This document shows positions 1 to 12,200 of a stretch of 64,000 bases of DNA, in pieces (position 1 is the first letter of the stretch; every line of letters starts with the position of its first letter). Below the pieces are notes generated by a model. That model was not told where the DNA came from, did not search any database, and saw only the letters and a program-made list of their open reading frames with translations. This stretch comes from Cyclina sinensis. Lineage: Eukaryota; Mollusca; Bivalvia; Venerida; Veneridae. The translations under genes and the position numbers were made by a program. Location: positions 33,629,485 to 33,693,484 of the forward strand of contig JAAONU010000002.1 of NCBI GenBank assembly GCA_012932295.1. Reading direction: 5' to 3'.

Positions 1-146
1 CAGTGTATAGCACTGATATGTGGGACCTCAGTTTGACGTCTCATCCGAAAGACAATTAGTGATGTTAGTGAAGATGTGAGGGATAAACTAGCAATCCCTT
101 GAATTCCAGTCCAGTGCATTACCACTGGACCACTGATCTGCCCCCA
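1..146 (-). mobile_element. tRNA-derived SINE, type A, cut by window edge
   Basis: Read on the minus strand, the block opens with a tRNA-like head (CCAGTGGTAATGCACTGGA), followed by GGATGAGACG and GAGGTCCCA blocks and then runs off the window. The same order of blocks recurs in the plus-strand copy near 43.61-43.84 kb, which is why I treat the two as one family. It is not a functional tRNA, because no clean cloverleaf or B box is visible. Family name not assigned. Confidence 0.6.
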
Positions 147-3100
147 AGAATGAGCAAAGTGGCCTGTTGTCTCTTATAAATCAGTACCATGATTTTGAAA
201 TTCAGGGTATTTTAGTCCATTTGGTTGTTGCTAGTGTGTATAAAGCTGAGGGGGGTCTGCTACAGAAAGTGTGAAATTTTTCAGCTTCTTGTGATATAGA
301 ACATGCATGCTGTTGTGAAGTCCAGTTGATAAAATCAATGAAATGACCAGCAGTTGTTTCACTGCAGGTGGCGGTCAAAGAAATAATCTCCAGCAGGCAA
401 AAAAAAAAACTTGACATATTCTTTTCTACTGATAAAAGAAAGGCAAAAACATATTTGACAACCCTTGTCCTATTCACGCATTACCAGTTTTTTACTTTCA
501 GTACAAATTGACTATAAAAGGTAAAAAAAAACTTGCATGTTTATATAGTATCAACTTAACAGGTGTAAAGATAGAATTATTGAAAGGACAAGTTTGCATG
601 TTTGACAGAACAATGAAGAATGTTAACATGAGAGAGTGAGATTAATATCTTGTATAGCAGCAAGTAAAATTAGTTTACAAATGTAACTGAAATGTTTTAG
701 TTAGTTTACAATATTTCTGCTGGAAGAAAATGTGTGAAAACATCAGTACTGTTGAATGCATGATATCTTAACTATTTATTTTTTTTTACTTTTTTTGTAA
801 AAAACAACAACAAATGAGTAGAGCATGTTGTTTATTTGTTGCCAAGTGAAATTAGCTGCGTAGATAAATGTTTACAGAAATAGTTGGCAAACAATTCAGA
901 AAGAAAAACAATTAAACAACAGAATGAGCATTGAATCTATTTCTTTTCCTGATTCATTTTTGTAGAGCCAAGGTTAATACATTCAGTAATTCCTTTACTC
1001 ACCAATCCTATTAATTTGTGGATAAATCTTCCTGTTATAATTCATATGTAGCATTGTTGTAGTGTTTTATTGATAAAAGCCTGGGCTGTAATATTGAATT
1101 AGTTCTTTCAAAAGCTGCACAAAAATTCTAAAGTTAAGTTGAAATATTCTGTTATTATAGTGACTAATTTGTTCAAGTATTCACCCTTGTAACTTACAGA
1201 CCTGTAAGATGTCTTGCATAGAAGATTTGAAGCCAGATGAGTTTTGTTCCCTGAATAGGAATGACAGCTTACTGAATAGATCTCTGAATTCATTTCTTTT
1301 AGAAACGTTAAAATGATGATAAAAATGCCACAATCTGGTATAAACTGAAATGAGACTGAAAAAAATTTACTATAAAATATCATCTCTCAACCTTTTCAAT
1401 AACTCTTGTAGCTAGCTCTACACCTGGTAAAGTAACAGGCACAATTTCTGCATATTAAAGAATACCTAAATCTGTCTGAACAATATGTTGAATGTTTTAT
1501 AGATCTGCTAGAAGGAAAAATGAAACAACACTTGAAATTTTTAATGTTATAATTGAGAATAAATTTCCCGGCAGAGATATCTGTTATAGTGAATTCCATG
1601 GAAAATTGTTGAAAGTAATGATTGTGGTGGATGTTTAGTATTTTGTAACTAGAGTATAGAAATCTTACCTGTTGATGATACATAGTTTCTATGGAAACTT
1701 ATTTTTATACCCACCTGCAATGTTGATGCAGAAATCAGTGGTACTTTCAGCTGTTTAGTCAGTGTGCCAAAAGATTGACTATGATAGACTGACAGAAAAG
1801 AGTGTAAAAACAAATTAGTTGATACAAGAAACATGATGAGGGATCTGTAAGGAACCATGACATAAGAGGAAGCTTCCTTTAGTATGTTAAGGGTTTCAAG
1901 ATGTTATTTTGACAGTAGTACTCAAAACGCCAGTTGTGTCTAAGAGTTACCACTTGCAGGGAAAAGCTACTACCATTTCTGAAATTACATGTAATTTTCT
2001 ACGAAGTTTGAAAGAAAGTTCTTCTAATATTTCCTGTCTTTTTTCAACTTTCAAATGTCTGTCCTTCAACTTATCATACACCGTGAAACCATGTTTGTTG
2101 AAATTAACAGTTTGTCAGTTGGTCTTAGGTCAGATGCAGAAATCTTGTGATGCCATCTTCTACATTTCTTATAATATTGATTTGGGGTATAAATCATATT
2201 CAATGATCGCTCTTTTTCTAGTCAGTTCAAAGGCATTCTGGACACTCAAGGGCAGTGGGTTGTGTTTGTGCTTAGTTTAAGGGTATATTACTGTATATGG
2301 AGGCAGTGTATATTTTATTTGCGAAAAAAGTATTATATTTTTATATATGTTATATTTTTGGACAACTGAAAATGGTGATATTAGCTAAATATACAATATA
2401 CAGTTTCCATTGAATATTGTATACTACAAGTTCATTGTAAAGTAGCTTACATACAGAGTAGTAGTTCAATTTTATCATGTTTACCGTGTTTACTGCATTA
2501 CAACAAGTGTTGATAAGAAGTTTACACTTGACATTGCAGTGTTCCTTTCCTGTATATCTATTGATCATCTGTGTGCTTTCATAATGAAAATTTGACTATT
2601 ATACAGTAATTATTAACATTAGTGGGTAAATCTAATGGCCAGATGCTTCATGCAAGCTTACTGCTGAAATGATAGTACTAAATACATATCCTGCAGGCAA
2701 GGCTATGATATACCGATGTAACAAAGAATTGATGCACATTGCCAAAGAATTATTATCTGTGTGATTTGATTTTAAGATCAGAAACATACATCATAAAAGA
2801 ATATTTTACCATGTGGTTCAGTCATGCGAATGTCTAGTTTCTGTCTGTATGTGAACCATGAGATGTGTCTTAAAAGGAACGTCATCAGTCTTCTTAACTG
2901 ATGCAAGAACTAATGGCTGTCATTTTACGCATTGACTAAAACAGTTCCCTTAAAGCATGTACATAGACAGTCACATGTCAAGGTTAAGGGAACAGATGTT
3001 GAAGAAACACATTCCTGTAGGACTTAGAAGTTTGCCCCTGTTTTCCAAAGTAAACATCTCCTTTCCGTCACAGAAACTTAGTAGTGAGAAGCAGTTGAAA

Positions 3101-3176
3101 ATCGAGTAGAATGGTCAGTTTTATATACTAGAAGCATTTGTGTGGCTTTAACCACAATTTCTGTTTTGTATTTCAG
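147..3176 (+). other. LASP intron sequence, no exon recognised
   Basis: AT-rich sequence with many homopolymers and only short chance reading frames. It ends in a splice acceptor (tttcag at 3171-3176). The exon that should encode the first LIM zinc-finger half, with the start codon, was looked for and not found, so it probably lies upstream of the window. Confidence 0.55.
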
Positions 3177-3271
3177 TCATGGCACAAGGGGTGTTTCAAA
3201 TGTCAAGTCTGCAACATGACACTCAACATGAAGAATTACAAAGGATATGACAAATTGCCATATTGCAATGC
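3177..3271 (+). CDS. LASP1: LASP exon: second half of LIM domain
   Basis: Acceptor tttcag and donor gtgagt flank 31 codons plus two bases. The peptide holds WHKGCFKC and CQVC, then [11 protein letters not shown] and PYCNA, which is the LASP LIM signature. The zinc ligands H, C, C-x2-C and the final C are visible, and the last ligand (His) comes in the next exon. Confidence 0.93.
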
Positions 3272-6200
3272 GTGAGTATAGAAGGATTATGTACCCAGTG
3301 TAATATTTACCCTTCATTATATAAAACAATCAACAGGGCTTTAGTAAAGTGCTGGTGTTTTCCAAGAATCACATATAAATAAGCTGGTAGTTAGGTATTT
3401 AACTGAGACAGTGTTGAAGAATGATCATTTAAGGCTAAACCAAATAATATAACACAATATATAAGACAAATGTAAGTATATTTAATGATCTTAAGTATGC
3501 AAAATACAACTTTTTTTGACTGATGTCAGTGTTATTGTGTGCATCTTTTTGTCTTGGTTGTTTACAGTTGTGAAAAACAATGAATAGAAAGTGATTTAAA
3601 TAAAAGGTAGTGTTTTCAATTCACTTGAATCAAGGTTTGTTTGTTTTTTCCTTGGTCTTATATAATGTTGTTTACTGTTTTAGACATTACCCCCAGACAA
3701 AACACACAGTGGTAGCAGATACTCCTGAATCTAGAAGAATAGCAGAAAATACAAAAATACAAAGTAATGTAAGTATCAGTTGTAATTCAAGTCATTGCAA
3801 AACTGTATGTGCTAGGATATAAGTCATGACTCTACTATGAGGGAATTTGGATTTTGAGTTTTTTGATGTCTTTACTTGTTCTTTCACTTACATGATTAGA
3901 CACCAGGAACCTGAGTCACTTCCATAATTTTGAAGACTTCTGGACAGCATAGTTTAAAACTGTAGTACTTATGTGAAGAGAACTGGTAAATCAAATGAAG
4001 TACTGTATGTACATAGTCATGTTTGAACTTCATAAAAAGTTAATCACATTTTTATTTACTGTTAGTACCCTTATTAACCAGGTTTTCAATTTTGAAAATC
4101 CTGGTTATTAGATTGGGGTATGGCGGGCGGATGGGCGGATGGGCGGATGGGCGGATGGGCGTCAAACGAAATTGTGTCCGCTCTGTAACTCTTCAACCCT
4201 TTGAAGAATTTTGATGAAACTTCAGACAAATGTTTACCACATCAAGATGACGTGCAGAACGCATGTTCCGCATGGCTGGCTCCAAGGTCAAGGTCACAGT
4301 GACATTAACATTGAAAATCGTGTCCGCTCTGTAACTCTTCAACCCTTTGAAGAATTTTGATGAAACTTCAGACAAATGTTTACCACATCAAGATGACGTG
4401 CAGAACGCATGTTCCGCATGGCTGGCTCCAAGGTCAAGGTCACAGTGACATTAACATTGAAAATCCTGTCCGCTCTGTAACTCTTCAACCCTTTGAAGAA
4501 TTTTGATGAAACTTCAGACAAATGTTTACCACATCAAGATGACGTGCAGAAATTGTTGTCTCATTATTAAGTATACTCCTTGCAGACAGTATTGTTAGCC
4601 GAAATTTACATCCTACTCATTATCATGTATTCTCATGAATATTATCTTTTCCTTCATGTCATGTTATAATCTTTTGAATATTCATAGCAATCTTCATTCC
4701 AAAATTCATACTATAGTATAGAATCAGAACAACATTTTTGAAAACCTGGTTTCGTGGCATTGCCATGTTTCTTGTTCTTGTATTGTTTTAAAGGTAATGT
4801 GAAATAAGACCTGTAGTGTGTCACTCCATTTATGTAATCTATAGGTCATTTGAATTAAGACTGCATGACTGCGATGAGTAGTTACGGATTCATCAGATAA
4901 TGGCTATATATGACCAAGAGAGCAAATCAAGATTACATCTGTTCTGTCCTGGTTGTTGCATGTTGGGAATATTTTGTAGCAATCAATGCAGATTAAATGC
5001 CAACCAGCCATGTGTCTATTGTATGGGACCATTTATGATTAAAGTTTACACTGGCATAGGGAAATGAGAGTGGCCTGGGATTTCTTAGGTAACTGCTGCA
5101 GGAGACTTTGAGAAACAAATGAAAAAGCAAAAATCTGTATAAAATTGATGGATGCCAGCTTGTACTGTTTTCTCTGTAAGGGTTACTTGTCAGCATCCTA
5201 ATTAAAATCCAGTTATTTAAGTTCATTTGGTAAATACCTTTGACAGCGTGAGTACCACCGAGAGTTTGAAGCAAACAAGTTTAAGTGCAGCCAGATTTGT
5301 GATACCCTGGAGATGAGAACACACCTCCGAAATACACAAAATATCAGTATGGTAATGGGTTGCTGCCGAAGTATTTTTAACCATTGCCTTTATGCCCTTT
5401 GTTACTTGCATAGTCTTCGCGAAAGACTTCAGTGCTTGGTATTAAATTGTGACACCTTGGATACTGTTGGCCTAAGTGTATTATAAAAACTTCAAATTTT
5501 ATGAAAAGTCTTGCATTTTGACAGCAAAAAATTCATTCACACTTTTGTTCGGACAGGTAATCCCAAATATATGCATCTAGTGTAATTTTAGCTTGTCATT
5601 TACAATGTCTTTGAAAGGTATAGGACTTTCGCAAAGACTTACCTTCACTACCCAGTATTAGTGTGCCCTCAGTCCTTTGTTTCATTGTTACATTGTTAAC
5701 CACTGGCAGAAAGAAAATGATTTGGCAATTAACAAGTTTGATACTCCTTTTATTTGCAAATTTTGTTGTAAATTTTTGCAGTTTTTGCTATATTTAACAT
5801 GTTGAAAGAGCTTCAGTTTTTGTATGCTGAAGTACATGTTTTTTATCAGCTAATTCTTCTAGTGAGTAAGACAAGATAATAACATAACCCATCAGACAAA
5901 TTATTTGGGATTATCTAGAAAGTCACATCGCCAAAGTTATCAAGTACCAGAATTACATGCTTATATGTAATAGTTTGCATTGTTAAGAGTTTTTCAGTTA
6001 TATGGCATATCTGTCCACTAATAATTACTGACTGTTAGAGAGATTTACCACTTCCTCTGGGTGTTAACAGTTCCTTTCTGGTAAAATCTACAGGTACCAG
6101 TTTACTAAATTTCATATATTATTACTATAAATATGTAAGTTCATACAAAATGTGGAACGAACGATAATCAAAAGTTACAGTTTCCATTCACAGTTATATT

Positions 6201-9200
6201 TAGGAACCAAAATATGTTCCTTGTACCTATGGTGATTAGCAGGTTTTAATTAATTAAAAATGAAAAATCTATAACTTTTAAAGTACTAATCAGTAAACTG
6301 TGGCAAATTCTGTATTATTTATATTTGTCAAAGAGTTTTAAGTCCCAATTTTGTTTTTTATTTGTAGTTCAGAATTATGCTTTCAGTTGATCAAAGACTC
6401 CATAATCTGCTCTGCATACCTTAGTTACATAGAAGTTTACATAAATCTTTGTCTATGACACTTACCGTTTATGTAAATGATATATTTTTGTTCCGGTGTG
6501 ACAGGCACTTTTTAGCTGTCAGTTTCAGGAAGCAGTAACATTACTACATTAGAAGTGACACCTTTGTGTGCTTTGATATTTAAAGGGAAAAATAGTTCTG
6601 TAGGGTTTGTCAGTCTATATGCTGTACATATTCAAGTGCTACAGTTACATTTTTCACCTGGTTGTTTTTCAGTAAGAAACCTATTTTCATAAAATGGTTC
6701 GACTTCTGACTGGTTACATTTTTTTTGGAAATGAACACAGCTGTTCACAGTCAACATTAGTGGAACACATCAGAAGTTACTTTATTGTTTTAGTTATTCT
6801 AGCATAAAATCGCTTGTTTTTGCCCGTTTTGCCTATGTTTTAACGAGAGCAAAAAGGTGTGTAAACAAGGAAGTTCTCGCGCTCACGCGCTGTTATAACC
6901 CGGTTTCAGTTATGCGCATTACAGGGCCTTTGTAAATAATGGACGCTGATCCGTCTTTTTGCCCCAAATCGGCAGTTTATGTAACTTCGCAGGTTGGAAC
7001 GTAGACGAAACATTCATGATTGTTGATAAAATCAATGGCTGGCCTTGTTCAATTGTAAAATCACATGAAATCCTTCAAAATATTTTTTAATCGACACTTT
7101 TTAAGTTTCAAGATGGCCGCTTGACAAGTTGAAAACACGTGTCGCCCTGAAACGCATATTTAAAACACGTATCCTTAACAACCTAAAGGCTACTGTACTA
7201 TTATTTACTTATTTATCTATTTTTTCGTAAAGATGTCTTTTCTAGATCATTTTATGCTAGAATAGCGTTAAAGCACGTTTTTTGTGTTATAACATCTGCA
7301 CAATCCCTCGGGATTCTGCAGATGTTATAACACGAAAAAACGTTCGTTAACCCTATACTTCAATATGTTTCATGTGTACTTGGTGGATTGTTTAGTTACA
7401 TCAGAATGTTTCATGCATAAAATATTCTTATATATTGCAGATCAAATACCATGAAGAGTATGAGAAGCAGAAGGGTAAGAAGATTACAGTGGCTGACGAC
7501 CCCGAGACCCAGCGCGTACGTCACAACATGGAGGTGATCAGTAATGTTAGTTACCATGGCGAAAGAGAAAGGAGAACACAGATGGAACAGGCTAGGCCGG
7601 CAGAACAAGTGGAAGGTGATTATCTCTATAGGTTTACTGTTAGAGGAAAGAGTGATCTCTCTTAGGTTTTATTTTGCTGTAATGTGTTTCATTGTCCTTC
7701 AGTTATTTATTTTAGGAAGATTTTATGTTTGATTTATTTGAATTAGGGTCAGGTGTCAGCCATTCTTAAAACAGACTTGAGATTTTAAATTTATAAAAAA
7801 TGAAGATATCAAGAAAGTTACGCAGTAACCTTTATATGCCTTTGGGTGACTGTAGTTGGTTATGGTCATTGGGAAAAAAGAAGAGGCATTTTCACAAAAG
7901 ACGTTATTAAGATTGCATATCATTCTTGTGTTAACTTGGTCTGTATTGGTTATGTTTGATAATCCTATATAAGTGTTTTGATATATGTGCTAAAGATTAG
8001 TTTGTGTAGAACTTGACATGACCCTGGCAAACTGCATATGCAAGCAGAATATTGCAGCAAGCAGTCTGCTCCTAGAACCATTGTTTACATGGCAGGGTTA
8101 CTCAAACCAACATTGTCTCACACAATGTGTGTCTTAATGTAAAGGCTGAAATGTTTCTACATGTGAATAATTTCCTTGAAATTCAATATTTCCTCTTACA
8201 TAAAAAACCCTAAGTATTGTTGATTTGAAATAAAACCTCAGGTTCTGCAAATTAATAATGTTTCATCTGTACAAGGTTATATAAAGTTAGAAATAAGTAA
8301 ATTTTTAACTTAATTCAGTGCAATTATTTCAAGCTTTTCAGAGCATTGAATCGTTACTTATGTCTAAGACTTAATTTCCAGTTTAAATGGTTCTGTTCTT
8401 TATTTTGATTCCATTTCAGTTTTAGATTGTTTTATACTGAAGTTTTAGATTGTTTTATACTGAAGTTTTAGATTGTTTTATTCTGAAATCTTAGATTGTT
8501 TTATACTGAAGTCTTGTTTTGTTGTTTGTTTTATTTCTGATTTTTGTTCCCATAAACAACATACAACATAAACCAGAACCTAACATTGCATGTTGGATCA
8601 TTATTCATGAAATGTAGGTCAGTATGGCAGCCAGTCGGCGAGACGAACATCCGACTCTGGGGCAGGTTTGTGATTGACTTACAGAGCTATAGCATTCTAT
8701 TTTTTCTCTTTATACATACAGAGTACTATTTTATAAGCTTCCAATATCTAAAACATATCATTTATAGGGCTCAAGCTAGAAAAGTGCAAAGAGGGATGTC
8801 TTTTAGTTCATTAAAGTAAGGGAGTGCAACAATTTTGTTTGTAAATGAAACTGTATGTATGACTGAAAGTTTTTCCTAAGAAAAAAGTTATAACACTGTA
8901 TATCAAAGTGATAAAGAATTGAATGTACAGAGCCTTGAATTCCTAGCTTGTGTCCCTCTTGTTAATGCTCTCATATTTTCATACTCTGATATACTTAATA
9001 CACATACAGGTTGAAGTAACTGTACACTGTTGGACAAATGGGTCTCTAATTTGTATTCTGTATCATCCCAGCTTCTTCGCAATTAGTGGATGAATGACTT
9101 TAAAATTTGCAGTGGTTATTTCTAACACAGTGATCAAACTGAATAAGTTTCAGCATAGGCTTTTACAAAACCAAAGAAATTTTATGGTTCATAACACTTT

Positions 9201-12200
9201 GTCACTTTACAGCCACAGTACTCAAATTAAGCATGTGATTTCAGTGCATATTTAAAACAAAATATCATCTCATTCTGTTACTTTTTGATGTCTTCATGTA
9301 CAGTTACTTGTCTTCTAACATTTTTCTGTAAATATCATTCAGGTTTCTCAAGTTCTCTGTATATCTGTTATAATCTGGTAGAGGAGACGGGAAACCTATT
9401 ATATCGTTTATGATTACTTGATTTTTCACATTCTCCTACTCTGAATGTAAATAGCTTGTATTTATAAAAGTTTACCACATATTACTTCTTAAAGTTTTTC
9501 TGGATAAAGACTGCAGTGCCTGATGAAAGTGCCAACTAGAAATTTTGACATATGGTACATACTTGCAATGAAGATATACCCTACTTTTTCAGAGGCAAAC
9601 CCAACTTTTAATTAGGTTTTAAACAAAGCTGAAAACTGGGTTTAAGAGTAGTAGGACTGGCAGACAGGGGCATAAAACTCAGTGGTTTTCTGCTCATTTT
9701 CTTTTTATAACATAAAAAACCTATTGTTACCAAACTTAGACACATGATTTCTTATTGCAAGACCTGTCCATGGAAATGATTTTAGGGTCACTTAGGTCAA
9801 AGGGTCACTCACTGATACTGATGGTAGATTTGTTGTTTCTGTTCAGTAATTTGTGTTACAATTGGCCTATTGACTCTAGAATAAAGTACAATATGTCAAT
9901 CACTTGGATTGGCCAATGGGTTCACTGGGGGTCAACGTTTTAAATTTCTAATTTTAAATTTAAGAAGTTAATTCGTACTTGGTAGTAAACAAAATAGAAT
10001 CTTAAAAATGTTAAAGCTTGTAGTTTGAAGTAAAAGAAATATTTCATTAGGTATTTATCTTCCAATTATTGTCTCCAATAGCGCAAAATCTTGTACGGAA
10101 CATTAAGGATGGTATGTACGAATGCCTCGTGCTGTAAATCTATGGCATGGCTGTTCGTTTTCATGTTTGTTTAAAAGATGTGTTTGTTGCTGTTACCATT
10201 AGGAAAATTATTTTAGATACGCAGGCAGCACATATAGAAAAAGTGTATTGATAATTATCTTGGAATTTGGTCACCTAGCTTCATTCTTAGCATCTCACAT
10301 TAAAATATAAAACATCAATTTATACATTTCATATGCATGTCTTTGGGCTAAGGAATATTTAAAATGTTATAGCTTAGATAAAGGGATTTTCAGAACAAAT
10401 ACATTATTCATGAAGCATGTGGGAAAAGGTAGAAATTACTTTTCTAATGGAAACTAGAAGGAATTATAGTTAGTAGCTTATTCCAAAAAAAAAAAATGAT
10501 CTTCCATAACTGAGATTTAACAGCTCCTCTTTTTAAAACAGCTGAAATTAATTGAAAAATTTTGCATTTATTGTATTGTGTGAAATTGAACTTACATAGA
10601 TTTGGTACCTTGTAAATTTAGATTTACATAGAATTGGAACTGGTAAAAATTGTATTTGTGCAATGCCACTGTGTGTCTTAATGTGTTAATCACTGCAATT
10701 GAGTTCAAGTGATGTTAAATCATTGTGTTCATGTGATGTTGGTTTGCTTTACCAGTTCCAGTTAAAATTGTTTGTTAAACTCCTGTTTGTTAGGGAAAAA
10801 TCTTTGTCTTTTGTCAGCATACAGCATGTTTATAATTAATGTCTGATACCACATCAGATAAGTTAGCAGTCTTAAGGATGACAAAAAAGAAATGGATGTA
10901 TCATTCCAGGATTGTTTAAATGACTTGGTATTAGTTTCAGTAGAACCAAAAAAAAATGCTTATACTTCTTAGCCTGTATACTGTGCTTAAATGCCTTTAT
11001 AGATTGATTTCATTTAAACTGTATTTAAGCTTAGTCATTCATTCATCTTTAATTGTCAAAAATTCATATTGTTTAAAGGTAATGTAATAATCTCCATCAC
11101 TTTAGTACTAAGACATCTACCCAGTCTGCATATCATAATTGTCTTCAACAAATGCTTTTAAGTTGCATAATTTTTTTTGAACATTTCTTTGAGGTTATTT
11201 TTCATGTATATCATTCATTTGACCAAATTCACCTGATTTACTTGACCACTGTTATTATTTTTTCACAGATGAGGACGACGGTACATAAGTTTCATTCATT
11301 TTCACACCTTTACATTCGCTTTGTCATGCATTCGCTTTTATTGCTTATTATTATTTTGTTTCTATCTGACTGAGGTTCTTTACACACTGTGCAGTCAAAA
11401 TAGAGTTGAAACATGGTTCTTTGAATCAGTAATTGACATAGTTATTTTTTCACTAAATTGTTTTTTATCTGGGTATCCTGTATTTTTTCAGGCACCAGGC
11501 AAACCTGTAACTATAGAAAACTTTGGTTTCATTGTATTGCATTCTGTTCCATCATGTTTTGACTGTATCGCAGAATTTCAGTGCTGAATTAGACATAAAT
11601 ATTGTTGGAGACCAGTCTTGTCAGATAGAAACAGATTGATCAAATAAGTTGCGGTTATGTCATGTGCATTTCATCCTTTGCATTTTAGTAATTTCTTCAT
11701 GTTATTTCATTAATGAAGTTTAAAAGAAAGCCATCATTTATTATGTTCATTTACGATTTTATAGGATAAGTAATTTAGTTATGTGAATTTATCACTGAAA
11801 TGAAATACTTGAGCCAATGGAATTATAATTTGTTTGTGTACTGTGCTTTCGATAATTCAGCTGCCATTATTGCTTTAACTACAAATGCTGCTTTTTCTCT
11901 TACCCCAAGAACAACCATTTCCCATATTAAAGGAATATGTCCTGATATATAATTTCTAGCACCCAGTATCCATTTAACAAACCATTAGATTAGTCAGTCT
12001 CATAAATTGTAAACCCACTTAAAGAAATTGATAAAAGTTACTGTGCAATGTGGTCATAAAATTTGTACAGTTGACTCTGGTATGGGCATTAACTGTTGTT
12101 ATGGTTAAGGTTTTTAACAACAAATATTTTACACCTTGCTTGGGTAGACTTAACTGTTCTGTGACTTTTCACCAATTCTAGGTAACTGTTTAAACTTTCA

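Noticed and set aside
1909..2280. A 123-codon plus-strand frame as the missing LASP 5' exon or a separate gene
   Set aside because: No LIM motif, no CxxC pattern, no splice context; composition typical of intron.
5411..5640. Short inverted AGTCTT(C/T)GCGAAAG words as MITE ends
   Set aside because: The word is partly self-palindromic and no flanking duplication was seen; too weak to call.
8760..8816. An extra LASP exon after the acceptor-like tttatag
   Set aside because: In the phase required by the preceding exon it reaches a stop (TAA) before any donor.
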